Positions 6,631 through 15,586 of a DNA stretch of 49,406 nucleotides are shown one piece after another. The stretch is from PGYR01 sp041675005 (GTDB lineage: Bacteria > Bacteroidota > Ignavibacteria > Kapaibacteriales > UBA2268), in contig JBAYUQ010000022.1 in NCBI GenBank assembly GCA_041675005.1, positions 1 through 49,406 of the forward strand, read 5' to 3'. How positions within the stretch are numbered: the stretch's first letter is position 1; every line of letters begins with the position of its first letter. The translations under genes were made by a program, and so were the position numbers. The notes beneath the pieces are model-generated. The model did not search any database, was not told the DNA's origin, and saw only the letters and a program-made list of their open reading frames with translations.

Positions 6631-8120
6631 CCCCACACTCCAAAGACCACTTCCCGGCGCGCGCAGTCGATCCGCTGCGATATGACGCGCGCGAGCTGGC
6701 CCGCGCCCAGCCCGTAGCGCGACCTCGTGATCTGCACCACGTCATGCAGCTCTATCGCCAGGGTCTGATCGGTCAGCGCGGCGGTGATCGACCACACGTC
6801 GCGCGGTACTCCGAACAAGGCGAAATAGGCGTCTAGGAATAGTGTCTGCCCGAAGGCGTTGATGAATTGCCGCTGAGGGGACTCGATTGCGCGCGCAATG
6901 GCCCCAGGGTGCGCGGCACGGATCGCCGGGTCCTGCCGCGCGAATGCTGCCCAATTCGGCTCGCGCTTGAGGTAGTCGGCCATCGCGTCCGTCACACTCC
7001 CGGCCAGATCGCTCGGCCAGGTCGCTCCGGCCTTGACCGTCAACGACCAGACCGGCGCACTGAGATCGGCGGGCGTGTCGCGCCGCCAGTCGCGCGAGTT
7101 GTGCGGGGTGAACACGTGCAATGGCGATCCGGTCGGTGCGGCCAGGATGCCAGACGACCACGTATCGAGGCGCGTCATCCCGTACCACCCGAGCTGGACC
7201 GCGCAAGCATCATCCATGATCTGCATGTATGTGCGGTCGTCGTCGACCAGCGTACCATCGACTGCCACGGTGCTTGTCGCGCCGCTGATCCCGGCTTGCA
7301 CGGCAAGCATCCCGATCGTCCACCCCGCGCCCGCTGGCGGCGCGCCGGAAAACGCCTGCACCCGCAGGTCGTACACCGGCACTCCGCCAAGCCGGAAGTA
7401 CACCGGCCCGGAGGCTGGCGCCCAGAACCGCGCTTCACCGGGTGACGGCGTGGTCGCCAGCATATCGGCCGACGAGGCGTAGTCGGTGCCCCGCGTGATC
7501 TGCACGCCACCTTCGTACACTTGCAGCAGCGCCGCGAGATAATATGGCCCTGTGCTCTGGACGTACCATAGCTGCTTGGCGGCATCGACCAGGATCGGCG
7601 GCACGTAGCCCGGATCACCGAGCACCGCCTGCTTGAGTTTGCCGGCGAAGCCCGTAGTCCCCTCAAGGCCACCCGCTCCGCTGAACGTCTGCGCGACCAT
7701 CGGCTGGTCCAGCGCCTGCGCCAGTCGATCCCGCAGGATCAGTCTGACGGACTCCAGGTCGGCCTGCATGCGCTCTATGTACGCGACGTAGACAGTGCTG
7801 TAACCGGCCGGGTACGCCGCGTCTTCGTCTCCATACCGGACCGTCACCCGGCCGCCAGACACCGCATGGCCGATCCATGCATCTAGCCCGCCATCCGCGT
7901 TGGCGAGCTCCAGCGCCCCATACGACGGCCGGACGGCTCCGGTCATGCGCGATCCGGAAAACAGCGATCGCTGAATCCATCCAGGCGAGACCAGCCGACC
8001 GGAGACGTACGTGTGCGCAGGCGTGTCCGTGCCGCGGGTTGCGAACCCGGTAGTGCCGAAATAGTGCGTCGTCGGCACTCCGCCCACGATGACCTCGACC
8101 TCGGCCACGTACCGGATCAC
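6627..8120 (-). CDS. tail-tip (baseplate hub) protein (497 aa)
   Basis: GTG start at 8120 overlapping the tape-measure stop (GTGA). The N-terminus (MIRYVAEVEVIVGGVPTTHY) and the segment LILRDRLAQALDQP are reminiscent of siphophage tip/hub proteins that follow the tape measure. No enzymatic motif is visible. The order tape measure, this gene, jelly-roll protein, Gly-rich protein matches a distal tail cone. The family is recognised only by position and general composition. Confidence 0.7.
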   Translation of the reverse strand: MIRYVAEVEVIVGGVPTTHYFGTTGFATRGTDTPAHTYVSGRLVSPGWIQRSLFSGSRMTGAVRPSYGALELANADGGLDAWIGHAVSGGRVTVRYGDEDAAYPAGYSTVYVAYIERMQADLESVRLILRDRLAQALDQPMVAQTFSGAGGLEGTTGFAGKLKQAVLGDPGYVPPILVDAAKQLWYVQSTGPYYLAALLQVYEGGVQITRGTDYASSADMLATTPSPGEARFWAPASGPVYFRLGGVPVYDLRVQAFSGAPPAGAGWTIGMLAVQAGISGATSTVAVDGTLVDDDRTYMQIMDDACAVQLGWYGMTRLDTWSSGILAAPTGSPLHVFTPHNSRDWRRDTPADLSAPVWSLTVKAGATWPSDLAGSVTDAMADYLKREPNWAAFARQDPAIRAAHPGAIARAIESPQRQFINAFGQTLFLDAYFALFGVPRDVWSITAALTDQTLAIELHDVVQITRSRYGLGAGQLARVISQRIDCARREVVFGVWG

Positions 8121-11100
8121 GCCGCCACCTCGATAGACTCGACGCTCGACTGGATGCGCCCGATCTGGTCCTGCAGCTTGGCGAGTTGCTCCTGCAGAGC
8201 CTGCATGGCCGCGGCGCGCTGCCGGATTTCCGCCTCCTGGCCTTCGACAATCGCGCTCAGCAGATCAACCTGCTGGCGCGCCGCGGACGCCTGCTCATCT
8301 TGCCGTTGTTGCAGCGCAGACTCTCGCTCACGCAGGGCCGCGCCGATACTGTCGAGCGCGGCGAGCTGCTCGGCGCTGGTGTCGATCACCGTCCGGCGCA
8401 TCTCGGCCTGCTCGATGTCCATGCTCTGGAGCGTCTCTAGCTGAGACGAGAGCAGCTCAATGTCGCTAACCTGCGTCCCGGCCAGCCCCTCTGCCTCGGC
8501 CAATGCAGCGGCGAACGCCGACGCATACTCAGAGGTCGCGCCGCCGTAGTAGCTCTGCGACTGCCCGAGGTACGTGCGCAGCGCATCCGCATACTCGGAC
8601 ATCGCGGACACGTCGCCAGCGCGGGCCCCCGCAAGCGTCCTGTCGTAGGACTGCCGCGCGGCGCCCAGTCGCCCCTCTGGCCCGAGCGCGGACAAGTCCC
8701 CGACCAGCAGATCGTCGATCACGCCGCGCATGCCGCCGATGATCCTGCGCATCTGCTCCGCTGCGCTGATCTGCTCGCGCAAGGCGCTGATCTGCTCGTC
8801 CCTGGACTCACGCTGCAGATCTAGCACCGCCCGCGCCGACTCGTACTGCTCCCGATACTCATCTGCGAGCACCTGGCCAGACAGGTCTCCGGCCATCTTG
8901 ATCCGTGCCAGCGCAACCTGCGCAAGCTCCTGCGCGACCGCGGCAGGGTCGGCGGCGGTGCGCAGCTCGGCGAACAGCTCGCGCTCGCGCTGTGCCATCA
9001 GCTCGACGCTCTGATCGGAGGCGGCCGAGGTCGCCACACCAAACCGCATTTGGTCGATGGCCTCGATGCCACGGCTGGCGCTCGCCAGAGACGCCACCGT
9101 CTGCGCGAGCGCATCGAACGGGCCGGCTTCTCCTGTGCCCAGGATGCGATCCAGCTCGCGCGTCATGTCGGCGAGCTGTTGCGATGCGGACTGCCACTGC
9201 TCGACGATATTCTCAGCCGGCGCATCGAGCGCGCTCATCGCGCCCTCAAGGTCGCCGAAGGCCCGCACCATCGCTGCAATTTCGTCCTCGATCGCCGCAC
9301 TTTGCGCGTCGAGCGCCGCGCGCGCCGATTCCTGCGCCGCGCGCGCCGATTCCTGCGCCGCGCGCAGACTCTCGTCTGCCGCAGACGCAGCAGAATCGGC
9401 CACGACGCCGAACGCGTCCGAGAGCGTGAGCAGCGTTCCGTAGGCCGACTGGCCCTGCGCGGTCGTGAGGTCCAGCGACTCGACCAGCGCCCGGAACTCG
9501 TCTCTAGTGCCAGGCATCTCCAGGCCCAGCGCGCCGATCTGGCCGGCGAGCTGCTCGGAGAGCGCGCCCACCCGCTCGGACTCGCTGTAGTAGCCCTGGT
9601 AGTAGCTCGCTGCAGCGCTGGACAGCGTGTCTGCGCCGCCCGCAGCGGCGAGCATCGCAGTAGTCACGGCATCGGCCTGAACGCCGAGCGCGGACATGGC
9701 AGCGGTCACGCTGACGATCGACTCGACGGACTGCAGCAGCGCGCCCACCTGCTCCTGCGTCAGCGCTTCGGCGTCGATGCCAGACAGCAGGTCGCTGATG
9801 CTCGCCGGGATGTCGGTCGCGGCCTGCAGCGCCTGGACGACGGACTGCTGGAGGTCGAGGGCGAAGGCGCTGGTGGCCTCCTCGGTCGTCAGCGTGCGCG
9901 AGGTGCCAGACTCCCAGCTCGCTTCGCCGAAGCTCGCGCCCGAGGTGAGCGCGCCGCCAGCGAAGACGCCGCCGCGGCCCTTCTCGCTCTGTTCCAGCTT
10001 GCCCCAGAACTGGTCGATCCGGTCGGGGGAGCCCAGCCGCTCGAACAGGTCGTTGATGCCGCCCACGGTGGCGGCCACCGACTCACGCACGACGTCGCCG
10101 CCGATCTCGCCGCCACTCGGCCCGCCGATGAAGCGGGTCTGGCCTGCGCCAATCCTGCCGGCGACCTCATCGGACCAGATGCCCTGCAGGCCCTGGCCGT
10201 AGTCCAGCGCAGACGCACTGTAGCCGTAGGTGGAGCCGGCGCGACGCTCGCCGCCGGAGGACAGTAGCGAGTACAGGGCGATTGCGGCGGCGACGTACGG
10301 GATCGCAGCTCCTGCCATCATGCCCGCGCCTGCAGCCGCGCCGCCAGCGGTGCCGGCAAGCGACGAGCCCGCCGCCCAGGTGGCAGCGGTGCCGGCGCCA
10401 CTGGACAGCGCTGTACCGATGCCCGTGGCAAAGCCGCCCAGCGCCGTGCCAGTGCCGAGCGCCGAGCCGGCCCACAGCGCGGCGGAGCCGGCCATGTTGC
10501 CCATGCCGGGGACGCCGCCCATGCCACCCATGCCGCCCGAGGACGACGCGCCGGCGCCGCCGAAGGCCTGCCCGATGCCCTGCGTGATTGGGTTGACGAC
10601 CAAGCCCTGAATCATGGGCTGCAGCACCATCGAGCGGAACAGGCCCTCGATGTACTCGCTTGCCGACTTGCCGCCGTCCATCAGGGCGTCGGACAGTGAC
10701 TGGCCGATCTGGTCGGCAGTGCGGGCCCACTGGTCAGCCGCGCGATCAGCGGCGCGCGACGCGCCATCCGCTGCGCGGTCGGCCACCTTTCCTTCAACGT
10801 CCTGGCCGCGCAGCTCGATCAGCTCGCGCAGGCTCGTGATCGTCTGCTCGATGGATAGTCGCTCGGCCTCGCTGCCGGCGGACAGCGCGCGCCGCTGCAA
10901 GTCCTCGATCTGCATCGCGGACGCCTCATTGAGCCTCGCCACGCGCAGGCGATCGACGGCATCCACCGACAGGCCGCGCTCCTCCGAGGTCTCGCGCAGC
11001 GACTGCACCTCGTCGGCGAGCGTCTCGTTGAGCTTCTTCTGCGCCTCGATCCGCTTGGCGAGATCCTCCTCAATGGCCTTGCGGGCATCGGCAGCATCCT

Positions 11101-12655
11101 TGGCGGCGCGATCATCGTCGCGCTGGATCGCCTGTGCGATGACGGCGTTCAGCGACTCCTGCGCCTCCATCTCGCGCTTCAGGGCGGCTGCGCGGTCGTC
11201 GGTCGCCTTGGTGCCAGCGGTCTTGCGCGCCGCATACTGCGTCTCGATGTTGTCGATCCCGGTCTGCAGCGCACGATAGGCGCGCAGGTACTGATCCGAG
11301 TCCTGGGCCAGCCCCTTGACCGCGCCAGCGAAGCCCTGCAGCAGCTTCGTCTGCGCGCCCTGCTTCTGCTCCTGGCGCGTCAGGTTGCCCGTCGCCGTGG
11401 CGAACGAGTTGACGGCCTCGGCGGCCTTCTTCGCCTCCTGCTGGATGCGGTTGAACTCGGCGGCCTTGGCGGCCAGGACAGCCTCGTTCGGGCCGACCTC
11501 CTGGGCCAGCAGTCGCGCATCCTCGGACGCCCTGAAGTCGGACGAGATCAGCCGGCGGGCGTTGTAGAAGAAGCCGCCGAGCTCCGGGTTCTTGTCGTAG
11601 AACTCGCGGTTGCGCTGCATGGCCGCGCCGTAGGCGTCCACTGCGCTGGCCAGTCCGAGCAGCGCGCCGGCCGCGCCGCTCGACGCCCCGCTCGACTCGT
11701 TCAGTATCCCGACGAAGTTGCTCATCGAGTTTCCGAGGACCGTGATCGCCTGGGAGACGGTCGTGGCAGTGCGCGAGAACTCCGCGTCGATGGTCGCGCT
11801 CGTTCGCTCCAGTGCGCCGATCACCTGCTCCGCGCTCAACTGCCCGGCCTGTCCCATCTCGCGCAACTTGCCGATGGGAACGCCCAGGCCGTCGGCAATC
11901 GCCTGCGCCAGTCTCGGGGTCTGCTCGAGGATGCTGTTGAGCTCCTCGCCGCGCAGCGTGCCGGACGCGAAGCCCTGCGACAGCTGCGTGAGCGCCGCCT
12001 GCATCGAGGCCGCCGAGCCTCCAGAGATCGTCATCGACTTGGCGATGGTCTCGGTCACGCGCAGCAGCCGATCCTGCGACAGGCCGAGCTCCTGCGTGCT
12101 GCGGGCGATCTGCGCGTAGGTGCCGCCGAGCTCCGTGAACGACACCCGCGCGCGCTGGGCGATGGAGAGCAGCCCGTTGTACGCCGCGCCTGCCTCAGCC
12201 ACCGACTGCGACGACAGCGCGAGCCGCGTGCGCAGCGTGGTCACGTCATCGGCGACCGACAGGAACGCGCGGCCGAGCTGGATGACGGCGCCGACCGAGA
12301 GCGCGCCGATGGCGCCCTTGACGAACCCGTCGAGCGAGGAAACCTGCGCGCCGAGGCCCTTGACAGAATCGGCGGCGCCGGACAGGTCGCGGCCAGCTCG
12401 CTGGCTGGCCTGGCCGAGCTTGTCCATGCTGCCGGCTGCGCGCTCGCTGGCAGCCGACGCCGCAGCGATGCCGCCACTGGACGCGCCGCCCAGGTTGCCG
12501 ATGCTCTTGCCGGCAGACGCGGCCGACTTCTCGACCTTGCCGAGCGACGACTCGACCTTCTCGCCCTTGTTGGCGAGCGTGTCGAGTGCAGCGTTGCCGC
12601 GCTCGATGTCGGTCGTGTCGAACGCTACGCCTACGCGGGCGATGTCATCGGCCAC
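8117..12655 (-). CDS. tail tape measure protein (1512 aa)
   Basis: Sets tail length and is threaded inside the tail tube. GTG start with SD GAGGAG. An N-terminal prophage tape-measure domain (residues about 90-290, with RVSFTELGGTYAQIARSTQEL and SGGSAASMQAALTQLSQG) is followed by long coiled coils, a hydrophobic Gly/Ala-rich segment (about 700-790, likely membrane-interacting on DNA injection) and helical repeats including the tandem AAQESAR. At roughly 0.15 nm per residue the tail would be about 225 nm. It is the largest gene in the window and lies directly after the frameshifted chaperones, as expected. Confidence 0.95.
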   Translation of the reverse strand: MADDIARVGVAFDTTDIERGNAALDTLANKGEKVESSLGKVEKSAASAGKSIGNLGGASSGGIAAASAASERAAGSMDKLGQASQRAGRDLSGAADSVKGLGAQVSSLDGFVKGAIGALSVGAVIQLGRAFLSVADDVTTLRTRLALSSQSVAEAGAAYNGLLSIAQRARVSFTELGGTYAQIARSTQELGLSQDRLLRVTETIAKSMTISGGSAASMQAALTQLSQGFASGTLRGEELNSILEQTPRLAQAIADGLGVPIGKLREMGQAGQLSAEQVIGALERTSATIDAEFSRTATTVSQAITVLGNSMSNFVGILNESSGASSGAAGALLGLASAVDAYGAAMQRNREFYDKNPELGGFFYNARRLISSDFRASEDARLLAQEVGPNEAVLAAKAAEFNRIQQEAKKAAEAVNSFATATGNLTRQEQKQGAQTKLLQGFAGAVKGLAQDSDQYLRAYRALQTGIDNIETQYAARKTAGTKATDDRAAALKREMEAQESLNAVIAQAIQRDDDRAAKDAADARKAIEEDLAKRIEAQKKLNETLADEVQSLRETSEERGLSVDAVDRLRVARLNEASAMQIEDLQRRALSAGSEAERLSIEQTITSLRELIELRGQDVEGKVADRAADGASRAADRAADQWARTADQIGQSLSDALMDGGKSASEYIEGLFRSMVLQPMIQGLVVNPITQGIGQAFGGAGASSSGGMGGMGGVPGMGNMAGSAALWAGSALGTGTALGGFATGIGTALSSGAGTAATWAAGSSLAGTAGGAAAGAGMMAGAAIPYVAAAIALYSLLSSGGERRAGSTYGYSASALDYGQGLQGIWSDEVAGRIGAGQTRFIGGPSGGEIGGDVVRESVAATVGGINDLFERLGSPDRIDQFWGKLEQSEKGRGGVFAGGALTSGASFGEASWESGTSRTLTTEEATSAFALDLQQSVVQALQAATDIPASISDLLSGIDAEALTQEQVGALLQSVESIVSVTAAMSALGVQADAVTTAMLAAAGGADTLSSAAASYYQGYYSESERVGALSEQLAGQIGALGLEMPGTRDEFRALVESLDLTTAQGQSAYGTLLTLSDAFGVVADSAASAADESLRAAQESARAAQESARAALDAQSAAIEDEIAAMVRAFGDLEGAMSALDAPAENIVEQWQSASQQLADMTRELDRILGTGEAGPFDALAQTVASLASASRGIEAIDQMRFGVATSAASDQSVELMAQRERELFAELRTAADPAAVAQELAQVALARIKMAGDLSGQVLADEYREQYESARAVLDLQRESRDEQISALREQISAAEQMRRIIGGMRGVIDDLLVGDLSALGPEGRLGAARQSYDRTLAGARAGDVSAMSEYADALRTYLGQSQSYYGGATSEYASAFAAALAEAEGLAGTQVSDIELLSSQLETLQSMDIEQAEMRRTVIDTSAEQLAALDSIGAALRERESALQQRQDEQASAARQQVDLLSAIVEGQEAEIRQRAAAMQALQEQLAKLQDQIGRIQSSVESIEVAA

Positions 12656-12664
12656 AGGGGCTCC

Positions 12665-12988
12665 TCATTTCGTGGTCTTGGCGTCTGCCGCCATCTGGTT
12701 GAGCGCAGCGCGCTCCATGATTCGCACGTCGGCGAACAACTCATCTGCCCGCGCGCGCGGCAGGCGCATCGAGCGAATCACGGCCAGCACAGCGGTGTAG
12801 TCCAGGCCGGTCGCCCCGCCCGCGCCCACGCGCCACTGGGTGCCGATGGCGGCAAATAGCTGCACCGACTCCAAGTTCTCCGGCCATACCTCGACGGTCT
12901 GCTCGATGTCCGCGCGCGAGATCCCCCACTGTGCAAGTTCCCGATCAGAAGCTGCGGGCTCATAGAGCGCGCCCGCAGCCTCCTTCAG
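12665..12988 (-). CDS. tail assembly chaperone T domain (DUF1799-like), reached by -1 frameshift
   Basis: 107 codons open in the -1 frame of the G-like gene, lacking a good start of their own. After slippage the reading continues LKEAAGALYEPAASDRELA, then GVGAGG/TGLDY-type sequence matching the DUF1799 tail chaperone family (WRVGAGGATGLDYTAVLAV). The fusion would be about 210 aa, as in lambda gpG-T and equivalents. An internal TTG at 12874 is unlikely to be the true start. The gene ends 9 nt before the tape measure. Confidence 0.82.
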   Translation of the reverse strand: MKEAAGALYEPAASDRELAQWGISRADIEQTVEVWPENLESVQLFAAIGTQWRVGAGGATGLDYTAVLAVIRSMRLPRARADELFADVRIMERAALNQMAADAKTTK

Positions 12989-12994
12989 TTTCCC
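12985..12994 (-). promoter_or_regulatory. programmed -1 ribosomal frameshift site GGGAAAC
   Basis: On the minus strand the codons read CTG GGA AAC TGA, so the heptamer G GGA AAC (12994-12988) is in the exact X-XXY-YYZ register and is followed at once by the zero-frame stop. A -1 slip leads into the DUF1799-like frame that stays open for 107 codons. The site, register and location match tail-chaperone frameshifts of many siphophages. Confidence 0.88.
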
Positions 12995-13296
12995 AGTCGA
13001 GCGCCGGTGACCTGTGCCATGTAGGCGTCCAGCACGGCGCGCGCGGCGCCCAGGTAGGTGCGGTCGAGCTTCTCGACGTGCTCGGCGTCGAAGGGATCAT
13101 CGAGTTCCCAGCCGGTGGCGCACTCCATGATGACCTCGGCGTTGGTCTTGCCTGTCATCGCGTCCAGGAACGACTGGAATTCCTCGCGCGAGCGTCCGCG
13201 CATGGTGAACTTGACCGGGACGGCTGGCTTGCCGGGGACCGGGATCGGGACGGCGACCTCGAAGGTCGGGACGACTGCGAGGATGAGCTTGGCCAT
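12985..13296 (-). CDS. tail assembly chaperone G-like protein (103 aa)
   Basis: Lies between the major tail tube and tape measure genes, the canonical place for the tail assembly chaperone. The N-terminal beta segment (VVPTFEVAVPIPVPG) and MRGRSREEFQSFLDAM are typical of phage tail chaperones. It terminates at TGA immediately after the heptamer GGGAAAC, where a fraction of ribosomes should slip -1 to make the longer G-T product. Start ATG at 13296. Confidence 0.85.
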   Translation of the reverse strand: MAKLILAVVPTFEVAVPIPVPGKPAVPVKFTMRGRSREEFQSFLDAMTGKTNAEVIMECATGWELDDPFDAEHVEKLDRTYLGAARAVLDAYMAQVTGARLGN

Positions 13297-13320
13297 GATG
13301 TGTCCTTGTAGTGGTCGAAG

Positions 13321-13365
13321 AAAAAAGCCGCCGGAGCGGCAAACCCGGCGCCGCTAAGCGCCGGG
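13321..13365 (-). terminator. tandem hairpins with U-tract after tail tube gene
   Basis: Reading leftward, first comes a long GC stem (CCCGGCGC/GCGCCGGG arms, 13344-13365). A second stem follows (GCCGC/GCGGC) that runs directly into TTTTTT (13321-13340), an intrinsic-terminator signature. Together with the hairpin at 14041-14063 it brackets the tail tube gene, and may set the dose of tail tube against downstream tail genes. Confidence 0.75.
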
Positions 13366-13375
13366 CATGGCTCTG

Positions 13376-14023
13376 TTACGCGGCGTAGCGAGTCGGGCGG
13401 GCCAGCAGATTGAAGGTGGCGGTCACCACCTGGATCTGGTTCTTCGTGAACGTCGGCGTCTCGTTGAAGGAGACGTAGCCGTTGTAGTACGCCACCGCGC
13501 CGGACGGGTAGGTGATCTTGAGCGCGCGGACCGCGCGATCCTCGCCGGCCGCCTTGGCCGCCTGATAGCCCGGCAGGCTCGGGTCATCGGCAATCTGGAT
13601 CGTCATGGTCATCGGGCTGGACTGCGTGGGCAGTTGGGTCTCGAAGTCCTGCTCCAGGAACGAGTAGTTGACGAACTGCATGTCGCCGCCGGACGTGGTC
13701 ACGTCCATGATCTGCGTGATCTGCGTGAAGGTCGTGATCTCGCGCACGGAGCCGGTGCCGGAGCCGGCAGGGAAGGCAACGGTACTGGTCGTGTCGATGC
13801 CTTCGATGGCGAAGGTGCCCGCGGCCTCGTCGTCGACGCGCACAATGCGGCTGTTGAGCTTTGCCCACCCGCTGGTGACCTCGATGATGTCGCCCGAGGT
13901 CAGGCCGTGCGTTGCCGAGGTGGCAACCCCGGGGTTGGCGTTGGTGAGGGCGCTGACGGTCTTGGGCGAGCCGTAGGCGGTAGCGAGAGCGATGGTGACG
14001 CCGTTCGGGAGTTGGACGGACAT
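13376..14023 (-). CDS. major tail tube protein (215 aa)
   Basis: Building block of the tail tube. The N-terminus MSVQLPNGVTIALATAYG and the central ITTFTQITQIMDVTTSGGD, with a C-terminal TFTKNQIQVVTATFNL, fit the phage tail tube (TTP) family. An internal SATHGLTSGDIIEVTSGW segment looks like an inserted Ig/beta-domain turn. It is followed by the chaperone and tape measure genes, the expected order. It stands alone between two intrinsic terminators, suggesting its own expression level. Confidence 0.88.
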   Translation of the reverse strand: MSVQLPNGVTIALATAYGSPKTVSALTNANPGVATSATHGLTSGDIIEVTSGWAKLNSRIVRVDDEAAGTFAIEGIDTTSTVAFPAGSGTGSVREITTFTQITQIMDVTTSGGDMQFVNYSFLEQDFETQLPTQSSPMTMTIQIADDPSLPGYQAAKAAGEDRAVRALKITYPSGAVAYYNGYVSFNETPTFTKNQIQVVTATFNLLARPTRYAA

Positions 14024-14040
14024 GACTGTTCCTTAGAATG

Positions 14041-14063
14041 AAAAAGCCCGCTCAAGGCGGGCT
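14041..14063 (-). terminator. intrinsic terminator upstream of tail tube gene
   Basis: On the minus strand AGCCCGC-CTTGA-GCGGGCT is followed by TTTTTC: a 7-bp GC stem with a 5-nt loop and U-tract, just after the tail terminator gene and 18 nt before the tail tube start. Either transcription is attenuated here or antitermination by the Q-like protein is needed to pass it. Confidence 0.78.
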
Positions 14064-14086
14064 GTCGGTTCGGCGTGGAGCCGGGG

Positions 14087-14488
14087 TCAAGGGAGAGATC
14101 GCCACCGCACGGTGACTGGCAGCACGTACCACGCTTCATCGACCCAGGCCGTGCCAATCGCCGGGGTCTGTGTGAGCAGCACACGAGTGCCGCTCGCGGT
14201 GAGTGTTTGGACGGGCGCGAAGCGCGCAGCCACGAGCGCGGCCTGGGCCTGCGCGGCAGCCGGGCCATCGCCCTGCGGGTAGAACAGCAGCACCTCCAGA
14301 AGCCCGCGCTGTTCAACCACGTCGCTGCTGATCGTGTGGTCGATGGGCTCGTTGAGCATCAGGCGGACGCGCTGCCACGGCTCGCCTCTGGTCGGCGTGT
14401 ACGCGAGGTTCTCCCAGGCGGTCGGCAGAGCGCTGGCCATGCCATTCAGCCGCGACTCCAGCGCGGCGCGGATCTTGGCCAGGCTCAT
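14087..14488 (-). CDS. tail terminator-like protein (133 aa)
   Basis: Start ATG 14488 overlaps the upstream stop (ATGA). The opening MSLAKIRAALESRLNGMASAL, the W-x-R pattern (GEPWQRVRLM), the C-terminal WVDEAWYVLPVTVRW and the 133-aa length match the phage tail terminator family (DUF4128 type) that caps the tail tube and joins it to the head. It lies between the HK97 gp10-like gene and the tail tube gene, as expected. Confidence 0.78.
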   Translation of the reverse strand: MSLAKIRAALESRLNGMASALPTAWENLAYTPTRGEPWQRVRLMLNEPIDHTISSDVVEQRGLLEVLLFYPQGDGPAAAQAQAALVAARFAPVQTLTASGTRVLLTQTPAIGTAWVDEAWYVLPVTVRWRSLP

Positions 14489-14922
14489 GCGCCACCCCGC
14501 GCGGCGCGGCGCACGATGGCCTCGAAGTCCTGCACCGTCAGGCGCACGAAGCCACCGACCGCCTGCGACGAGTAGCCCATGCGCGTCTTCGGCCCGTTGG
14601 CGCTGCCCGGCGGCTTGCCGTACAGGCCGTATTCGGCGACGTGCGCATAGGGCAGCGAGTTGGTGAGGTAGATGGTCTGGCCCGGCCGCCACTGCGGCAG
14701 TGCTGAGGCGGTGCGCGCGATCGGGTCGGAGCCCGGTGATGCGCTGGCGTCGCCGTTGATCTGGCCGAAGCCAACCTGGAAGTTGGCGCGCAGCCGCCCG
14801 GTATCGACCGGCGCGCGGCGCACCATCCCAGTCTGCAAGTCTAGGGCAGCCTTGCGCACCACGCCCTCGACTTTCTGCTGCGTGCGCTCGACCACTGCGC
14901 GCAGGTCGCGCCCGAAGCTCAT
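14485..14922 (-). CDS. HK97 gp10-like tail completion protein (145 aa)
   Basis: Residues about 25-48 (ALDLQTGMVRRAPVDTGRLRA) carry the RxPVDTGxLRxN signature of the HK97 gp10 family, head-tail joining or tail completion proteins. A later NSLPYAHVAEYG segment is also typical. The ATG overlaps the upstream stop (ATGA), and it belongs to the connector cluster with its neighbours. Confidence 0.87.
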   Translation of the reverse strand: MSFGRDLRAVVERTQQKVEGVVRKAALDLQTGMVRRAPVDTGRLRANFQVGFGQINGDASASPGSDPIARTASALPQWRPGQTIYLTNSLPYAHVAEYGLYGKPPGSANGPKTRMGYSSQAVGGFVRLTVQDFEAIVRRAARGGA

Positions 14923-15287
14923 GACCGCACCCCCCGAATCTGGACCGTGTGCAGCACCGGAACGCCGGCGGGCGCCAGGGTATCGCAGCGCACCACGGAC
15001 CAGAGGTCTTCACCGATCAGCACCTGGTCCCCCGTGCGGGGCATCGGCACGTTGTCGGCCGACAGCAGCAGGCGCTGGTCGCCGGTGCGCACCTGGTCGC
15101 CGTCCATGTCGCGCTGCGAATAGGCGAACACCGCGCCGGTGCCGGCGTACTGCGTCTCGACGTTCGCGGCGCCGCCCGTGTCCGGGTCATAGTCGCCGGT
15201 CTCCACACGCACGAGCACGATCTGGCGCCCGAAGCGCGCCAGCATCCGGTGCGCTGCAGCCGCCGGCGCGGAGTAGTCGAAGCTCAT
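14919..15287 (-). CDS. head-tail connector/stopper-like protein (122 aa)
   Basis: Start at ATG 15287, which overlaps the stop of the fibre-tail adaptor gene. It is mostly beta strands (GRQIVLVRVETGDYDP; RTGDQRLLLSADNVPMP; GDQVLIGEDLWSVV), the small barrel typical of head-closure (stopper) proteins of siphophages. It sits immediately before the gp10-like tail completion gene. No enzymatic features. Confidence 0.7.
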   Translation of the reverse strand: MSFDYSAPAAAAHRMLARFGRQIVLVRVETGDYDPDTGGAANVETQYAGTGAVFAYSQRDMDGDQVRTGDQRLLLSADNVPMPRTGDQVLIGEDLWSVVRCDTLAPAGVPVLHTVQIRGVRS

Positions 15288-15586
15288 CGCCAGCGGCGCG
15301 CGACCACGCGCACGAGAAACGAACGCTCGAACGTGCGCCCGGCGCTGGTCGTGGCCACGTTGTCCACCCAGTACGCACGGCCGGCAGAGCCGCCGGACAA
15401 CCACTTCACGGCCACCGGGCTCAGCACGGCCTCCGCGCCACCGGTCAGGCCCGCGGCCACCGTCCAGTCGCTCGACACGATCGACTCGTCGGCGGCAAGC
15501 AGGTCGACGTAGCTGATGCCGTAGTCGAGCGCCTCGTCGTCGCCCTTTTCGATCTCGGCGCCCGCTTGTGTGATGAGGAAGGTCAT
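15284..15586 (-). CDS. phage fibre-tail adaptor-like protein (100 aa)
   Basis: The pattern DYGISYVDLLAADESIVSSDW, VKWLSGGSAGRAYWV and TTSAGRTFERSFLVRV matches the small fibre-tail adaptor family found next to Gp80-type fibre genes, which likely links fibres to the tail. The ATG overlaps the end of the repeat protein gene, placing it between the adhesin cassette and the head-tail joining genes. Confidence 0.75.
   Translation of the reverse strand: MTFLITQAGAEIEKGDDEALDYGISYVDLLAADESIVSSDWTVAAGLTGGAEAVLSPVAVKWLSGGSAGRAYWVDNVATTSAGRTFERSFLVRVVARRWR

Noticed and set aside
9050..10267. Long plus-strand frame of 405 codons opposite the tape measure gene
   Set aside because: Shadow of the Ala/Gln/Arg-rich tape measure coding strand; no domain, composition of antisense GC-rich DNA, no ribosome-binding site.
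12778..12963. ATG-started frame after the G-like chaperone stop as its own gene
   Set aside because: Arg/Ser-rich zero-frame continuation without conserved sequence; the -1 frame carries the DUF1799-like protein.
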